This document shows positions 6,843-15,503 of a stretch of 57,139 bases of DNA, piece by piece. A program made the position numbers and the translations under genes. Position 1 is the first letter of the stretch; the number at the start of each line of letters is the position of its first letter. The notes below the pieces were generated by a model that had not been told where the DNA came from, did not search any database, and saw only the letters and a list, made by a program, of their open reading frames with translations. Source of the DNA: Calditrichia bacterium (GTDB lineage Bacteria > Calditrichota > Calditrichia > RBG-13-44-9 > J075). The stretch is taken from positions 1 through 57,139 of the forward strand of contig JANQQU010000078.1 in NCBI GenBank assembly GCA_028284905.1, in the 5' to 3' direction.

Positions 6843-7937
6843 ATGGGTTTTAGAAATTTTCGACGGGATGGCTATCAGCCCCTGCTCCACCGTTTTGCTC
6901 TGCTGACAGCCGCTGTCGCAGTATTCCTCATCGTTGCCGGTGCTACCGTAACCAGCACCGGCTCCGGTGATGCAGTACCGGACTGGCCACTTTCCTACGG
7001 CTCACTAAATCCCCCCATGATTGGCGGCATCTTTTACGAACACGGTCATCGCCTGATCGCTGGTTTTACCGGCATTCTGGTAGCAATACTCGCGTTGCTA
7101 CTCTGGCGAAACGAATCTCGTAAATATGTGCGCTATCTTGGTTATGCAGCCCTGATTGGCGTCGTTGTCCAGGCGACTCTCGGTGGCCTGCGGGTGCTGT
7201 TAATTTCCACAGAATCCGTGCAGGATGCTGCTTTTGCGCTGACTGGTGCTTCAGTAGAGCCGACACGAATTGCCGTATCAGTCACCCACGCCTTCCTGGC
7301 GCAATCTTTACTCTGTGCGCTTTTTGCCATTGTGCTGTTTACTTCCCGTAAATGGATTCAATGGCAAAACACCCGGGAATTTGCCGAATCGTTACCGCAA
7401 AGAGCAAAAACGGTCAGTATCGTTTTAACGGTTACAATCTTTCTGCAATTGGTGATTGGTGCGCTGGTTCGCCATACACAAGCCGGGTTGGCTATTCCCG
7501 ATTTTCCGCTCGCTTTTGGGCAATTCATCCCCCCCTTTGGCAATTTGCCCAATAATCCGAATGCGCCTTTTCCACTCACCGATGGGGAAGTTTTTCTAAA
7601 AGTATTGGTGCATTATGCCCATCGCCTGGTTGGTTTCCTTATTTTTGGGCTGGTAACTTATCTATATATTAAGTATCGTAAATCGCCAATAGCCGGGAAG
7701 TTTTATTCGGTGTTAATGGGATTAACATCCTTGCAAATTATCCTTGGCGGTATTAATATCTGGAGTGGTAAATCTGTACTGGCAACAATTCCGCACGTCG
7801 TTGTCGGCGCATTGATTCTGGCAAGCAGCATTCTGGTCAGCTTATGGGTTTATCGCATGCAGCGTGGTCAGTCAAAATCATCCGCTTCGGTGAAGAATCT
7901 CCCCGAGCACGAGCTGGTCACCGCTGGAAATTCTTAA
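6843..7937 (+). CDS. ctaA: Heme A synthase (CtaA/COX15)
   Basis: A membrane enzyme of 364 residues that oxidises the C8 methyl of heme O to formyl, making heme A for the oxidase. It shows the expected eight-helix, two-fold layout with conserved histidines: EHGHR near residues 60-65, VTHAFLAQ near 147, HYAHR near 257 and IPHVV near 320. The early motif DWPLSYG and the matching DFPLAFG in the second half are also typical. The C-terminal 25 residues are soluble and charged. No heme O synthase (ctaB) is visible in the operon, so it must be encoded elsewhere. It lies 9 bases after ctaC. Confidence 0.93.
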   Translation: MGFRNFRRDGYQPLLHRFALLTAAVAVFLIVAGATVTSTGSGDAVPDWPLSYGSLNPPMIGGIFYEHGHRLIAGFTGILVAILALLLWRNESRKYVRYLGYAALIGVVVQATLGGLRVLLISTESVQDAAFALTGASVEPTRIAVSVTHAFLAQSLLCALFAIVLFTSRKWIQWQNTREFAESLPQRAKTVSIVLTVTIFLQLVIGALVRHTQAGLAIPDFPLAFGQFIPPFGNLPNNPNAPFPLTDGEVFLKVLVHYAHRLVGFLIFGLVTYLYIKYRKSPIAGKFYSVLMGLTSLQIILGGINIWSGKSVLATIPHVVVGALILASSILVSLWVYRMQRGQSKSSASVKNLPEHELVTAGNS

Positions 7938-7973
7938 TTGTTCTATCAGTAAACTTTAGCTTTAGAAGTACTT

Positions 7974-8615
7974 ATGACTACAATCAAACGCGTATTTCCA
8001 CTCGCCCTTTCCGCTTTAATTATCCTCATGGCAATTTCCTGGTTGATCTTTTGGTCTCAGGCACAAAAACAGACCCCGGACAACTTCTATGGCACCGAAG
8101 ATGATGTACTGCATGATTTCGGACCGGTCGCAGAGTTTAATCTCACTGAACGGAGCAATAAGCCGCTGGGGTTGGCAGATCTGAAAGGAAAGATCTGGAT
8201 TGCCGATTTTATCTTCACCACCTGCCCCGGCCCTTGTCCGATTCTCACCCAGAAAATGAGCCAGATGCAAACCGCCATGCAATATGCCGATGACGTCAAG
8301 CTGGTTTCCTTCTCGGTTGATCCGGAGCGGGATACCCCGGAAGTGCTGTCCCAGTATGCTGATAGTTATGGCGCCCAACCGGATAAATGGTATTTCCTGA
8401 CCGGTGATAAGAAAGAGATCTATAACTTTGCTATCAAAAGCCTCAAACTGAATATTACCGAAGAAGACAACCAGATTATCCATAGCACGATGTTTGTATT
8501 GGTGGATAAAAACGGACATATCCGTGGTTATTACAACACCTCAAAAGCAGAATATATGAGCATGCTCGCCCGTGATGTAGAACGCCTGCGACAGGAAGGA
8601 ACCGAAAGCGAATGA
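7974..8615 (+). CDS. SCO1/SenC family copper chaperone
   Basis: A thioredoxin-fold protein of 213 residues with an N-terminal membrane anchor (about 9-28). The copper site is Cys84 and Cys88 in CPGPCP plus His170 (IIHSTM), exactly the Sco pattern. The family delivers copper to, or keeps reduced, the CuA cysteines of subunit II. Other family signatures are the VSFSVDPERDTP and GDKKEIYNFA regions. The stop codon overlaps the next start by four bases (ATGA), so it is translationally coupled to the DUF420 gene. Confidence 0.93.
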   Translation: MTTIKRVFPLALSALIILMAISWLIFWSQAQKQTPDNFYGTEDDVLHDFGPVAEFNLTERSNKPLGLADLKGKIWIADFIFTTCPGPCPILTQKMSQMQTAMQYADDVKLVSFSVDPERDTPEVLSQYADSYGAQPDKWYFLTGDKKEIYNFAIKSLKLNITEEDNQIIHSTMFVLVDKNGHIRGYYNTSKAEYMSMLARDVERLRQEGTESE

Positions 8616-9028
8616 TCGAATTTCATCAGCTGCCCACCGTAAATGCACTGATTAATAGCACCAGTTTTATTTTGCTTCTTAGCGGTTATTATTTTATCAA
8701 GCAGAAGAATATTAAAGCACATAAAATCTGTATGCTCGGCGCAGTGTTGATGTCCTTCCTGTTTATGTGGTCTTACATTACCTATCATTCCAATGTCGGT
8801 TCTGTGAAGTTTATGAAAGAGGGCTGGATTCGCCCGGTTTACTTCACGATTCTCATCAGTCATACGATACTGGCTTCAACGATCATTCCACTGGCCGGTG
8901 TTACTGTTTATCGGGGGTTGAAGAATCAGGTGGCTAAGCACGTTAAGATTGCCCGTTGGACGCTGCCGATTTGGCTTTACATTTCTTGTACTGGTGTGAT
9001 TATTTATTTGATGCTTTATCATCTGTGA
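8612..9028 (+). CDS. DUF420 family membrane protein
   Basis: A protein of 138 residues with four hydrophobic helices. Motifs FHQLPTVNALIN at the N-terminus, HKICMLGAV, and ILISHTILA near residue 88 match the DUF420 family (B. subtilis YozB/CtaM-like), several members of which are needed for oxidase maturation. The histidines in helices 2 and 3 could bind metal or heme. It is the last gene of the oxidase operon, overlaps the Sco gene by 4 bases, and is followed by a terminator hairpin. Confidence 0.9.
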   Translation: MIEFHQLPTVNALINSTSFILLLSGYYFIKQKNIKAHKICMLGAVLMSFLFMWSYITYHSNVGSVKFMKEGWIRPVYFTILISHTILASTIIPLAGVTVYRGLKNQVAKHVKIARWTLPIWLYISCTGVIIYLMLYHL

Positions 9029-9044
9029 TACTCTTCTTGCCCCG

Positions 9045-9063
9045 CCCCGGACTGCGTCCTGGG
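9045..9063. repeat. Hairpin repeat after the oxidase operon
   Basis: CCCCGGAC and GTCCTGGG flank a TGC triloop (8 bp with one mismatch). Sequence and loop resemble the hairpin that follows at 9077-9089, suggesting a compound repeat or tandem terminator. Confidence 0.4.
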
Positions 9064-9076
9064 CTAGTTTAGGGTT

Positions 9077-9098
9077 GCCCTTGCAGGGCTGATTTTTT
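9077..9098 (+). terminator. Rho-independent terminator of the oxidase operon
   Basis: GCCCT-TGC-AGGGC is followed by TGATTTTTT, a short GC stem with a T-run, 48 bases after the DUF420 stop. Confidence 0.65.
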
Positions 9099-9126
9099 CT
9101 GAAATCTTCCTTTTAAAACCTCCAAT

Positions 9127-9245
9127 CATGGTGAGCTTGTCGAACTGTGATTCGCCTTTCCTTTTTTTTAAGCATCAATAATTCAGTGCAGTGATTCACC
9201 CTTCGATGGGTACATCCTGACCTTGCCGAAGGGCTCAGGATGAAT
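9127..9245. repeat. REP-like intergenic hairpin repeats
   Basis: CATCCTGA (9213-9220) pairs with TCAGGATG (9235-9242) and encloses CTTGCCGAAG. A second stretch near 9131 (GTGAGCTTGTCGAACTGTGA) has the same CTTGTCGAA core. This looks like degenerate palindromic repeats of the dispersed kind. The rest of the 9029-9400 gap has no gene; the minus-strand frame across it follows these repeats and is not credible. Confidence 0.5.
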
Positions 9246-9400
9246 GGCAGTTCCTGGATACTATCTGATCCGGCGCTGGCAACAACCTCAAAAAGTATCT
9301 TCCAGAGATTATCCTGCATCGAATATCCTGTAAACACTTTCTGCAGCATTTGATTCAACCAGCATTACATTTCAAATTGACTAACGACTTCGGAGTGAAT

Positions 9401-10783
9401 ATGGAACATTATGATTTATGCGTTATCGGCGCCGGCTCGGGCGGACTGGTGGCGGCGACCACCGGAAATCGCCTCGGGCTAAAAACCATTATGGTGGAAA
9501 AACATAAAATTGGCGGGGAATGTACTCATTCCGGCTGCATCCCCAGCAAAGCATTTATTAGTGCAGCAAAATCTTACCAAAATCTACAAGAGACTAAAAA
9601 ATATGGTCTGCCGGCAGCATCTTTCGAAACTGAATTTGATTTCGGGAAAGTGATGGCCCATGTCGATGATGTCATTCAGAGTGTGTATCAACATGAAACG
9701 CCGGATGTATTCGAGAAAATGGGCATCACTGTTGTTGTCGATCCGGCCGGTGCCCACTTCCTCTCCCCTACTCACTTAAAAGTTGGATCCCGGGAATTTA
9801 CAGCAACTCATACCATTATTTGTACCGGTTCCTCTCCCCGGCATTTTGTTCCGGATGGCATAGAAAATATCGACTTCCTCGATAATGAAAATTTCTGGCA
9901 GTTACGCAAACAGCCGAAGTCAATCACCTTTATCGGAGGCGGGGTGATTTCTACCGAGCTCGGACAGACTATGCGCCGTTTTGGTAGCACAGTGAATATC
10001 ATTGAACATAATCCCCGCATCCTAAAAGTAGTTGATGACGATGTTTCTGCGCTAATGATCGACTTACTTGAGAAGGAAGGGGTTAACTTATATCATGATA
10101 CGGAAATCCTGAAATGTGAAAAACAGGCTGACGGCGTCCGCCTGACCTTACAAACACCTGACGGCATTAAATCTCTTGATAGTGAAGCAGTCTTTCTGGC
10201 CATTGGACGAGTTCCGAATGTTCAGGGCCTCGACCTGGAAAAGGCTGGCATTAAATACTCAACGCGCGGCATTGCAACGAACGGGTTTCTGCAAACCAGC
10301 GCGGAAAACATATACGCCTGTGGAGACGTCACCAGTCCGGCAAAATTTACTCATGCCGCTTCTTATCAGGCAGATATTTGCGTCCGCAACATCATTAAAG
10401 GCAATCATAAGCAGAATGATCTCAGCGTATTTCCCTGGGCAATTTTTACCGATCCGGAAATTGCTCACGTCGGTCTCAGCGAAAAACAGGCCCGGGAAAA
10501 ACACGGCAATGACATCCAGGTACTTCAGGTGCAGGCATCTTTGGATCGCTTTATTACAGAGTTGAAGACGACAGGGTTCATTAAGATTATTCTCGATGGT
10601 GAAGATAAAATAATTGGCGCGGATGCCATTGGTGCCCATGCCGGGGAATGGATCCAGCTAATCACCATGGCAATCAAGCATGATATTTCAGTAGAAGCGT
10701 TTGCCGATACGATTGTCGCTTATCCGACCTTCTCCGAGATCGTAAAGAAAGCCTTTGTTCGCCATCTGAGAACGAAGGATTAA
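9401..10783 (+). CDS. Pyridine nucleotide-disulfide oxidoreductase (dihydrolipoamide dehydrogenase/mercuric reductase-like)
   Basis: A class I flavoprotein disulfide reductase of 460 residues. It has an N-terminal FAD-binding GAGSGG, the redox-active pair in GGECTHSGCIPS, a central NAD(P)-binding GGGVIS motif, the second FAD motif IYACGDVT and the dimerisation domain. The C-terminal active-site segment reads YPTFSE instead of the HPT-E of lipoamide dehydrogenase, and the Cys pair of mercuric reductase tails is absent. It therefore belongs to the broad mercuric-reductase-like subgroup of unknown substrate. Start: the ATG at 9401 follows GGAG by 5 nt; an in-frame ATG at 9350 has no ribosome binding site. 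The glycosyltransferase gene follows five bases later. Confidence 0.88.
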   Translation: MEHYDLCVIGAGSGGLVAATTGNRLGLKTIMVEKHKIGGECTHSGCIPSKAFISAAKSYQNLQETKKYGLPAASFETEFDFGKVMAHVDDVIQSVYQHETPDVFEKMGITVVVDPAGAHFLSPTHLKVGSREFTATHTIICTGSSPRHFVPDGIENIDFLDNENFWQLRKQPKSITFIGGGVISTELGQTMRRFGSTVNIIEHNPRILKVVDDDVSALMIDLLEKEGVNLYHDTEILKCEKQADGVRLTLQTPDGIKSLDSEAVFLAIGRVPNVQGLDLEKAGIKYSTRGIATNGFLQTSAENIYACGDVTSPAKFTHAASYQADICVRNIIKGNHKQNDLSVFPWAIFTDPEIAHVGLSEKQAREKHGNDIQVLQVQASLDRFITELKTTGFIKIILDGEDKIIGADAIGAHAGEWIQLITMAIKHDISVEAFADTIVAYPTFSEIVKKAFVRHLRTKD

Positions 10784-10788
10784 GTAGA

Positions 10789-11487
10789 ATGATCAGCATC
10801 ATTATCCCGGTGCTCAATGAAGCCGGCTTCATTGAGAATATGCTCCAGTCGGCTCTGATGCTCAGGGATGAGGCGAACTTCGAAATTCTGATTGCAGATG
10901 GTGGCAGCAGCGATAGCACCGTCCGGATCGCCTCCCAGTATGCCCGAATTGTAAAAAGTCCAGCTGGCAGAGCAATTCAACAGAATACTGCCGCCCGGCA
11001 AGCCTCCGGCGACATTTTCTTTTTTGCACATGCCCATATGACCATTCCTCGAGGAACATTACGGACTATTCGGGAAACAATTACTGGCGATGAATATGAT
11101 GGCGGAGGGTTTTCCAATTTATTTTCCGAGCATAATGAAAAAATTAAGCACCTGGGCCGCATCCTGAATTTTCGCTTATTTGATAATGACCATGGAGACA
11201 ACACGATATTTTTTGGAGATAACGGCATTTTCGTCCGCAGAACTGTCTTTGAAGCAATGGGTGGTTTTCGGGAAATTCCGATTATGGAAGATTATGATTT
11301 TTCCCAAAGGCTCCGCGCAAATTATCGGGTAAAGCGCATCCTGCACCCACGGTTGCTAATCTCGCCAAGGCGCCATCTGGAAAATGGATTTCTAAAAACG
11401 CGTTTGCAGTGGATCCTTATTAAAAAGCTCTACTTGATGGGTGTTTCACCGGAAAGGTTGAACCGTTGGTACCGAAAAGCGCCATAA
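10789..11487 (+). CDS. Family 2 glycosyltransferase (TIGR04283-like)
   Basis: A cytosolic GT-A glycosyltransferase of 232 residues. The N-terminal SIIIPVLNEAGFIE and ADGGSSDST form the nucleotide-sugar site, AHAHM occupies the DXD region and IMEDYDFSQRL is the acceptor/base motif. The short length and NTAARQASGDIFFFAHAH fit the small GT2 subgroup labelled TIGR04283. The substrate is unknown. The C-terminus is basic (RWYRKAP). It is co-directional with and almost touching the oxidoreductase gene, but no shared function is obvious. Confidence 0.88.
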   Translation: MISIIIPVLNEAGFIENMLQSALMLRDEANFEILIADGGSSDSTVRIASQYARIVKSPAGRAIQQNTAARQASGDIFFFAHAHMTIPRGTLRTIRETITGDEYDGGGFSNLFSEHNEKIKHLGRILNFRLFDNDHGDNTIFFGDNGIFVRRTVFEAMGGFREIPIMEDYDFSQRLRANYRVKRILHPRLLISPRRHLENGFLKTRLQWILIKKLYLMGVSPERLNRWYRKAP

Positions 11488-11516
11488 ACAAAACCTGCGA
11501 TGAAAGAATATCAGCC

Positions 11517-11582
11517 GCCGGGTGCTCCGAATGAAATTGCAAGGACCGATCACCTTAAATCCCAAACTCAGTAGCACCCGGC
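11517..11582. repeat. 10-bp inverted repeat between convergent genes
   Basis: GCCGGGTGCT (11517-11526) and AGCACCCGGC (11573-11582) are perfect complements 46 bases apart, between the ends of two convergent genes. No T-run follows. It may act as a bidirectional stop or be a repeat remnant. Confidence 0.4.
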
Positions 11583-11597
11583 ATATGATATCAGTCA

Positions 11598-12584
11598 TCA
11601 ATTACGCCGCTTTGCCTCAATGAGCATTACATCCTCGATCCAGGTTTTCCCCTCATCAAATGTGCGATCAGCTGCCCAGGAGAAACGATCTTCCGCGATA
11701 TTGTAAAAGCGAATCCGCTGACGGAATGTCTGGCCGGCAGGTGTTTCCCCGTTAAATTCCGCATGGAATTCACCATCCCGGAATTGCCCCCTCATCAACC
11801 AATGCGTAGATGAGTTCGCTTGCATATAGGTCATTACCCACTGCTGACTGTTGGGATCGTAAGAACGCCAGGTGCTTCCCTGATAACCACCGCTGCCATA
11901 CCATTCATCCTGAATCGCAAATCCGTTTAGCGAATAGTATGCTTTCCATAGTGCAGTTTGATCGCGAAAGCTGCCATCCGCTAATTTTACTTTCTGAATA
12001 CAATCCCACTCCCCGATCAGGAAATTCAATTGGGCAGTTTCCAATGGCGCTTTTCGATTCATTCCTGCCGGGCATTGGAAATCATCGGCCTTGCCCTGAA
12101 AGTTTTTCCAGAAAGCTTCCGCTTTTTCGATTAATGCCGATTCATCGCCATGTTCCCAGGCTGCTTTTGCATCAAATCCATGATCGTTATAAAAGAGATA
12201 TAAGCGACCGTTTATTATCTTGAATGAGCGGGGATCCGCAGCGTAGCGTTCCGGTGCAAAGCCAGTTTGTTCAAGATCAAGCGTGAAACCAAAAGCACAC
12301 CAGCCGCCGAAACCGGGTAAATATTTTTCCGGATTATCAGCAAATTTTTCTGCGTTCGCTTTATCGAGAAACTGGAAGCGCAGTCCGTCGTAGTCGACAA
12401 CATGTGCCGGTAATCCTTTTCGGGCAGCATTTTCTATGTGATATGCGACGACATCATAACCATCGATCGCGATATGAGTATCATCGGCATAATGATACCA
12501 GAGCGGCGATTGCGATTCCTGCGCGCCTAAAAAGCCAGCAAGCAACATCATAACCCCTGATATTCTCAGTATTAATTGCAACAT
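11598..12584 (-). CDS. Exported YHS-domain protein fused to a DUF1579-like domain
   Basis: A protein of 328 residues. A signal peptide (about 1-21) precedes a YHS-like domain (about 30-150) with IDGYDVVAYH, FLDKANAEKFADNPEKYLP and GGWCAFG, the fold seen in small metal-binding domains. From residue 180 (ETAQLNFLIGEWDC) the rest resembles the DUF1579/lipocalin-like beta-barrel family (SLNGFAIQDEW, WRSYDPNSQQW). The fusion of the two is notable. Function is unknown; export and the YHS domain suggest metal or small-ligand handling in the periplasm. An AAGGAG ribosome binding site precedes the ATG. The upstream gene is a membrane AraC regulator in the same direction. Confidence 0.8.
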   Translation of the reverse strand: MLQLILRISGVMMLLAGFLGAQESQSPLWYHYADDTHIAIDGYDVVAYHIENAARKGLPAHVVDYDGLRFQFLDKANAEKFADNPEKYLPGFGGWCAFGFTLDLEQTGFAPERYAADPRSFKIINGRLYLFYNDHGFDAKAAWEHGDESALIEKAEAFWKNFQGKADDFQCPAGMNRKAPLETAQLNFLIGEWDCIQKVKLADGSFRDQTALWKAYYSLNGFAIQDEWYGSGGYQGSTWRSYDPNSQQWVMTYMQANSSTHWLMRGQFRDGEFHAEFNGETPAGQTFRQRIRFYNIAEDRFSWAADRTFDEGKTWIEDVMLIEAKRRN

Positions 12585-12709
12585 CGTTTTCTCCTTGGAA
12601 AATGTTCATCTCTTTCTAATCTGTCGCCCTAATTTATGGAGATTTAAAAGAAAAGATGCGGATGACCCGTCTCAACGGATCGGATGGGAGGTATATGCGC
12701 GAGAAAAGA

Positions 12710-13864
12710 TTAGTGGCTGGATGTTTTCGCAGGCTGACGATTATCTTTAATATATTCAGAAGGCGTCTGCCCGGTAAATTGTTTGAATATACGATAGAAT
12801 GATGCTCTGCTATTGAACCCTACATCAGCGGCGATGGCGAGAATTGTGTAGTTTTCATACCGAGGGTCCGTAAGGCGTTGCTGCACTTCTTCAATCCGAT
12901 AGCGATTAAGTAGATCGTGAAAACTCAAGCCAAAAGATTGATTGATTACCTGAGAGAGTTGATGCGGTGTTATATCGATCATTTCAGCCAGAGAGCGCAG
13001 TGATAGCTGACGCTTCAGAAATGCTTTTTCAGTGCCGAGCGTAAATTTCAGGCGATCATGGTAGACGGAAAGGTTTTCAGGCGTCATCGGGGAGCGTTCG
13101 TATTTAATATTCTTTGGGGCTGATTCGGGGAAAAATTTTTGCGGTTTCAGTATTGCCAGGTAAGCGACGGTATAGGTAAAACAGGATAAGATTAAAATTG
13201 ACAAATAAGGCGCAAGTGCGAAACGAACATATTGAAAATGAATCGCAAAATATAGCAGAATGTCTAAAGCGAGGAAAACCGTAAAAATAAGCAATAAAGA
13301 TCTTAGCCATGTTAAATGCGCTGGTATTTTATCCCGGGAGAATGCATGTTCCTTGATAAAGGTGTTTAGTTCCCGGCGGGATTGCAACATATGCCAGCCG
13401 ATCTGCAACGTGTAGAAGCAAAGCAATGCAACACTTAGCAAACGAACTGACTCACTTTGTGGCGTTTGCAGATAGGCTAGCTTTTCAGCAGCGTTTTTTA
13501 GATAAAATGGCAAGGAAATCCCCACCACTGCTAATAATGGTAATCCGTAAAGGAAAATTTTTCGGGGCGATAGCTTTAATGGCTGACCCGTTAATGTCCG
13601 AAAGTAACCGTAGATTAATGGTCCCATTAAAAACCACAGGGGAAAAATAATTGAAATTAAATGCGGCCAACGTTGATACCAGCCGAGTAAACCAGCAATA
13701 TAATCTGAAATTAAAAGAGATAAGACCAATAACAACATCCCCATCCAGCGGTTTGCATTTCGATTGCCGCGTGGACTGGTAAAGAAAATACCGGCGAGAA
13801 ATAATCCCTGAAATGCACCGATACTTAAAAAAATGGCTAGGATGATAGGCAGTTGGTTTTGCAT
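12710..13864 (-). CDS. Membrane-anchored AraC family transcriptional regulator
   Basis: A protein of 384 residues. Residues 1-240 hold about seven hydrophobic helices, starting with QLPIILAIFLSIGAFQGLFLAGIFF. Residues 270-384 form an AraC-type double helix-turn-helix DNA-binding domain (SLRSLAEMIDITPHQLSQVIN, ILAIAADVGFNSRASFYRIFK, FTGQTPSEY). This layout is common in Bacteroidota and relatives: a membrane sensor directly tethered to a DNA-binding domain. Targets are unknown. The YHS-domain gene 125 bases downstream on the same strand is the obvious candidate. Confidence 0.9.
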   Translation of the reverse strand: MQNQLPIILAIFLSIGAFQGLFLAGIFFTSPRGNRNANRWMGMLLLVLSLLISDYIAGLLGWYQRWPHLISIIFPLWFLMGPLIYGYFRTLTGQPLKLSPRKIFLYGLPLLAVVGISLPFYLKNAAEKLAYLQTPQSESVRLLSVALLCFYTLQIGWHMLQSRRELNTFIKEHAFSRDKIPAHLTWLRSLLLIFTVFLALDILLYFAIHFQYVRFALAPYLSILILSCFTYTVAYLAILKPQKFFPESAPKNIKYERSPMTPENLSVYHDRLKFTLGTEKAFLKRQLSLRSLAEMIDITPHQLSQVINQSFGLSFHDLLNRYRIEEVQQRLTDPRYENYTILAIAADVGFNSRASFYRIFKQFTGQTPSEYIKDNRQPAKTSSH

Positions 13865-13989
13865 CTAATTAAAACTTTTTTAGGAAATTGAAACGAAAGT
13901 GTTTTTTACAAAAAAGCGTATTGATCCACATTCGCGGATACTGTTGCTTACTCTCAATATGTAAAAATGTTTCTTATAACAGGCTCGCG

Positions 13990-14448
13990 TTAACTGCAGA
14001 TGGCAGCAGCTGTCTCAACGGCTTCTATTTCCAGAGGGGCGTTTTCGTAACCTACAGAAATACATTCATATAAATATTGCTGAAGAAAAGCAGCGATGCT
14101 GCCAAATCGTTCATATTGAGCGGTATGGACCAGTTCATGGACAAGTAATTCACGACCGCCAATCATCTCGTTGTTCACCAGAATACCATAGCGTAATGCC
14201 ATTCCCAGGGTTGCTGGCGTCAGGAAATTCATTGCCCTGGCAGCATTCCGCAGTAACGTATTTTCCGGTTGAGGAATTTCATCAACATGCAGAATCCGCA
14301 CTCTCTCAGGGTGCTGAACGCCGATAGCGCTGGCATCCGCTAATAATTGATCACTCAACGGTTCTCCGAGTGATAAAATCTCTTTCTCTTGTTTGGCCAC
14401 CCAATCGGTAGCCAACGGCAATAGCGCCTGCAGCGTTTCAGGAGTCAT
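13990..14448 (-). CDS. Small HExxH protein, putative metal-dependent hydrolase
   Basis: A protein of 152 residues. The motif HELVHTAQYERFG near residue 105 is a zincin-type HExxH helix, and a downstream YECISVGYENAPLEIEA could supply a third ligand (Glu). The preceding PATLGMALRYGIL resembles the edge strand of small metallopeptidase domains that sit beside conjugation or toxin proteins (DUF4157-like). There is no signal peptide. It is 17 bases downstream of a lipoprotein gene on the same strand, so the two probably form an operon. Catalytic activity is inferred only from the motif. Confidence 0.7.
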   Translation of the reverse strand: MTPETLQALLPLATDWVAKQEKEILSLGEPLSDQLLADASAIGVQHPERVRILHVDEIPQPENTLLRNAARAMNFLTPATLGMALRYGILVNNEMIGGRELLVHELVHTAQYERFGSIAAFLQQYLYECISVGYENAPLEIEAVETAAAICS

Positions 14449-14465
14449 TTCCGGGCAAACCCTCT

Positions 14466-15008
14466 CTATTGGATTCTGTAAAAGTGGCCATGAAATTTAT
14501 CCGTTTCCATTCCCCAGGGCATCCCATAGTTTGGTCCGGAATAAGTGGTGCATTGACATGCCGTCGCATATTGAGAGAACAGCAGATAAAGACGCTCATT
14601 CAATATTTCAAACACAAACTCTTCAATGAGGCCATTATCAGCATGGAAAAGGATTGTATTGTCGGTAATTTGGTAAGCGCCGGTAACCTGATGTTCCGTT
14701 TTAAACAATTCATTGCCTTCACTAAAGTATCGAATCTCCGTCTCAATGTTAAACGTTTCGCTCTCCAGATTGAAGGCAATCGCTTTCAGAACCGAATCCA
14801 GCAAAGCTGTATCCATTTGCCGAGTATTCATTTCTGCGAGGACGGTCTCGCTGTCCATTGCAGCAGAGAATGATGTCACCCAATCGCCAATCAGCGGATT
14901 TATGGCAGTATTATCTTCGAGCGGCGTATCCGATTGGCATCCCAAAAAAGGAATCAAAAAAAGTATCAGAACAAAAAATATAATTCTCAACCCGGATCGA
15001 TTCTTCAT
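14466..15008 (-). CDS. Putative lipoprotein
   Basis: A protein of about 180 residues of unknown function. The N-terminus (MKNRSGLRIIFF...) is a lipoprotein signal ending in FLGC at about residue 23. The mature part is beta-rich, with no motif I can name. The C-terminal region has a CQC pair (ATACQCTTY) and ends in HFHGHFYRIQ-like residues. Start choice: the ATG at 15008 lies 5 nt after GGAGG; a longer frame begins at 15053 but lacks a binding site. It is co-directional with the HExxH protein gene. Confidence 0.7.
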   Translation of the reverse strand: MKNRSGLRIIFFVLILFLIPFLGCQSDTPLEDNTAINPLIGDWVTSFSAAMDSETVLAEMNTRQMDTALLDSVLKAIAFNLESETFNIETEIRYFSEGNELFKTEHQVTGAYQITDNTILFHADNGLIEEFVFEILNERLYLLFSQYATACQCTTYSGPNYGMPWGMETDKFHGHFYRIQ

Positions 15009-15138
15009 CATATCCTCCAATTGCAACCGTATTTTCTCTGACCATTCTCTCAATCAAGAAATAAAAGAGACTGTACATCACTAGTCTCTGGCCGCAGCAT
15101 TTTCTAAGCACACGGCCAGATTGAGAAGAACTATAATT

Positions 15139-15372
15139 TTATGATTCTTTATTTTCCATTCGGTAGGATAATGCTTTGGACGGGCAATTATTAATTGCCT
15201 TAATAATTTCTTGTGTTTCTGCAGCCGCTGCGTCTACCCAGGGCCGACGCCGGGGATCGAACACTTTCGGCAAACTACGGAAACAGTTTGCCGAATGGCT
15301 ACAGAGATGTGGCTTCCAGACGATGGTTACTTCACCATTCGAATACTCTTTTACAACTTTCTTCTCTCCCAT
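15139..15372 (-). CDS. Small (4Fe-4S) mono-cluster protein, Fer4_19/YjdI-like
   Basis: A protein of 77 residues. Cysteines in LCSHSANC (about residues 24 and 30) and in NNCPSKAL (about 63), together with LPKVF and the Trp that follows, match the divergent 4Fe-4S domain family Fer4_19. Family members often accompany an N-acetyltransferase or CDGSH partner; neither is here. Start: the ATG at 15372 follows AAGGA by 7 nt, which is preferred over the TTG at 15378. Role: electron transfer or iron-sulfur storage, by family only. Confidence 0.8.
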   Translation of the reverse strand: MGEKKVVKEYSNGEVTIVWKPHLCSHSANCFRSLPKVFDPRRRPWVDAAAAETQEIIKAINNCPSKALSYRMENKES

Positions 15373-15503
15373 ATTCAAGTCCTTTTAAAATTTGAAGATT
15401 CTTTGGCAGGATTTCACTGCCATGATTATTTATGGTTGTAGAGTTTCTCGAATTTTTTACACCATTGTATGATGACACCAGGCGTTTTGGTGCCATAATA
15501 ACT

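Noticed and set aside
9113-9358. 81-codon minus-strand ORF
   Set aside because: It runs through REP-like hairpins and overlaps the start region of the oxidoreductase gene; no family is recognised and there is no binding site.
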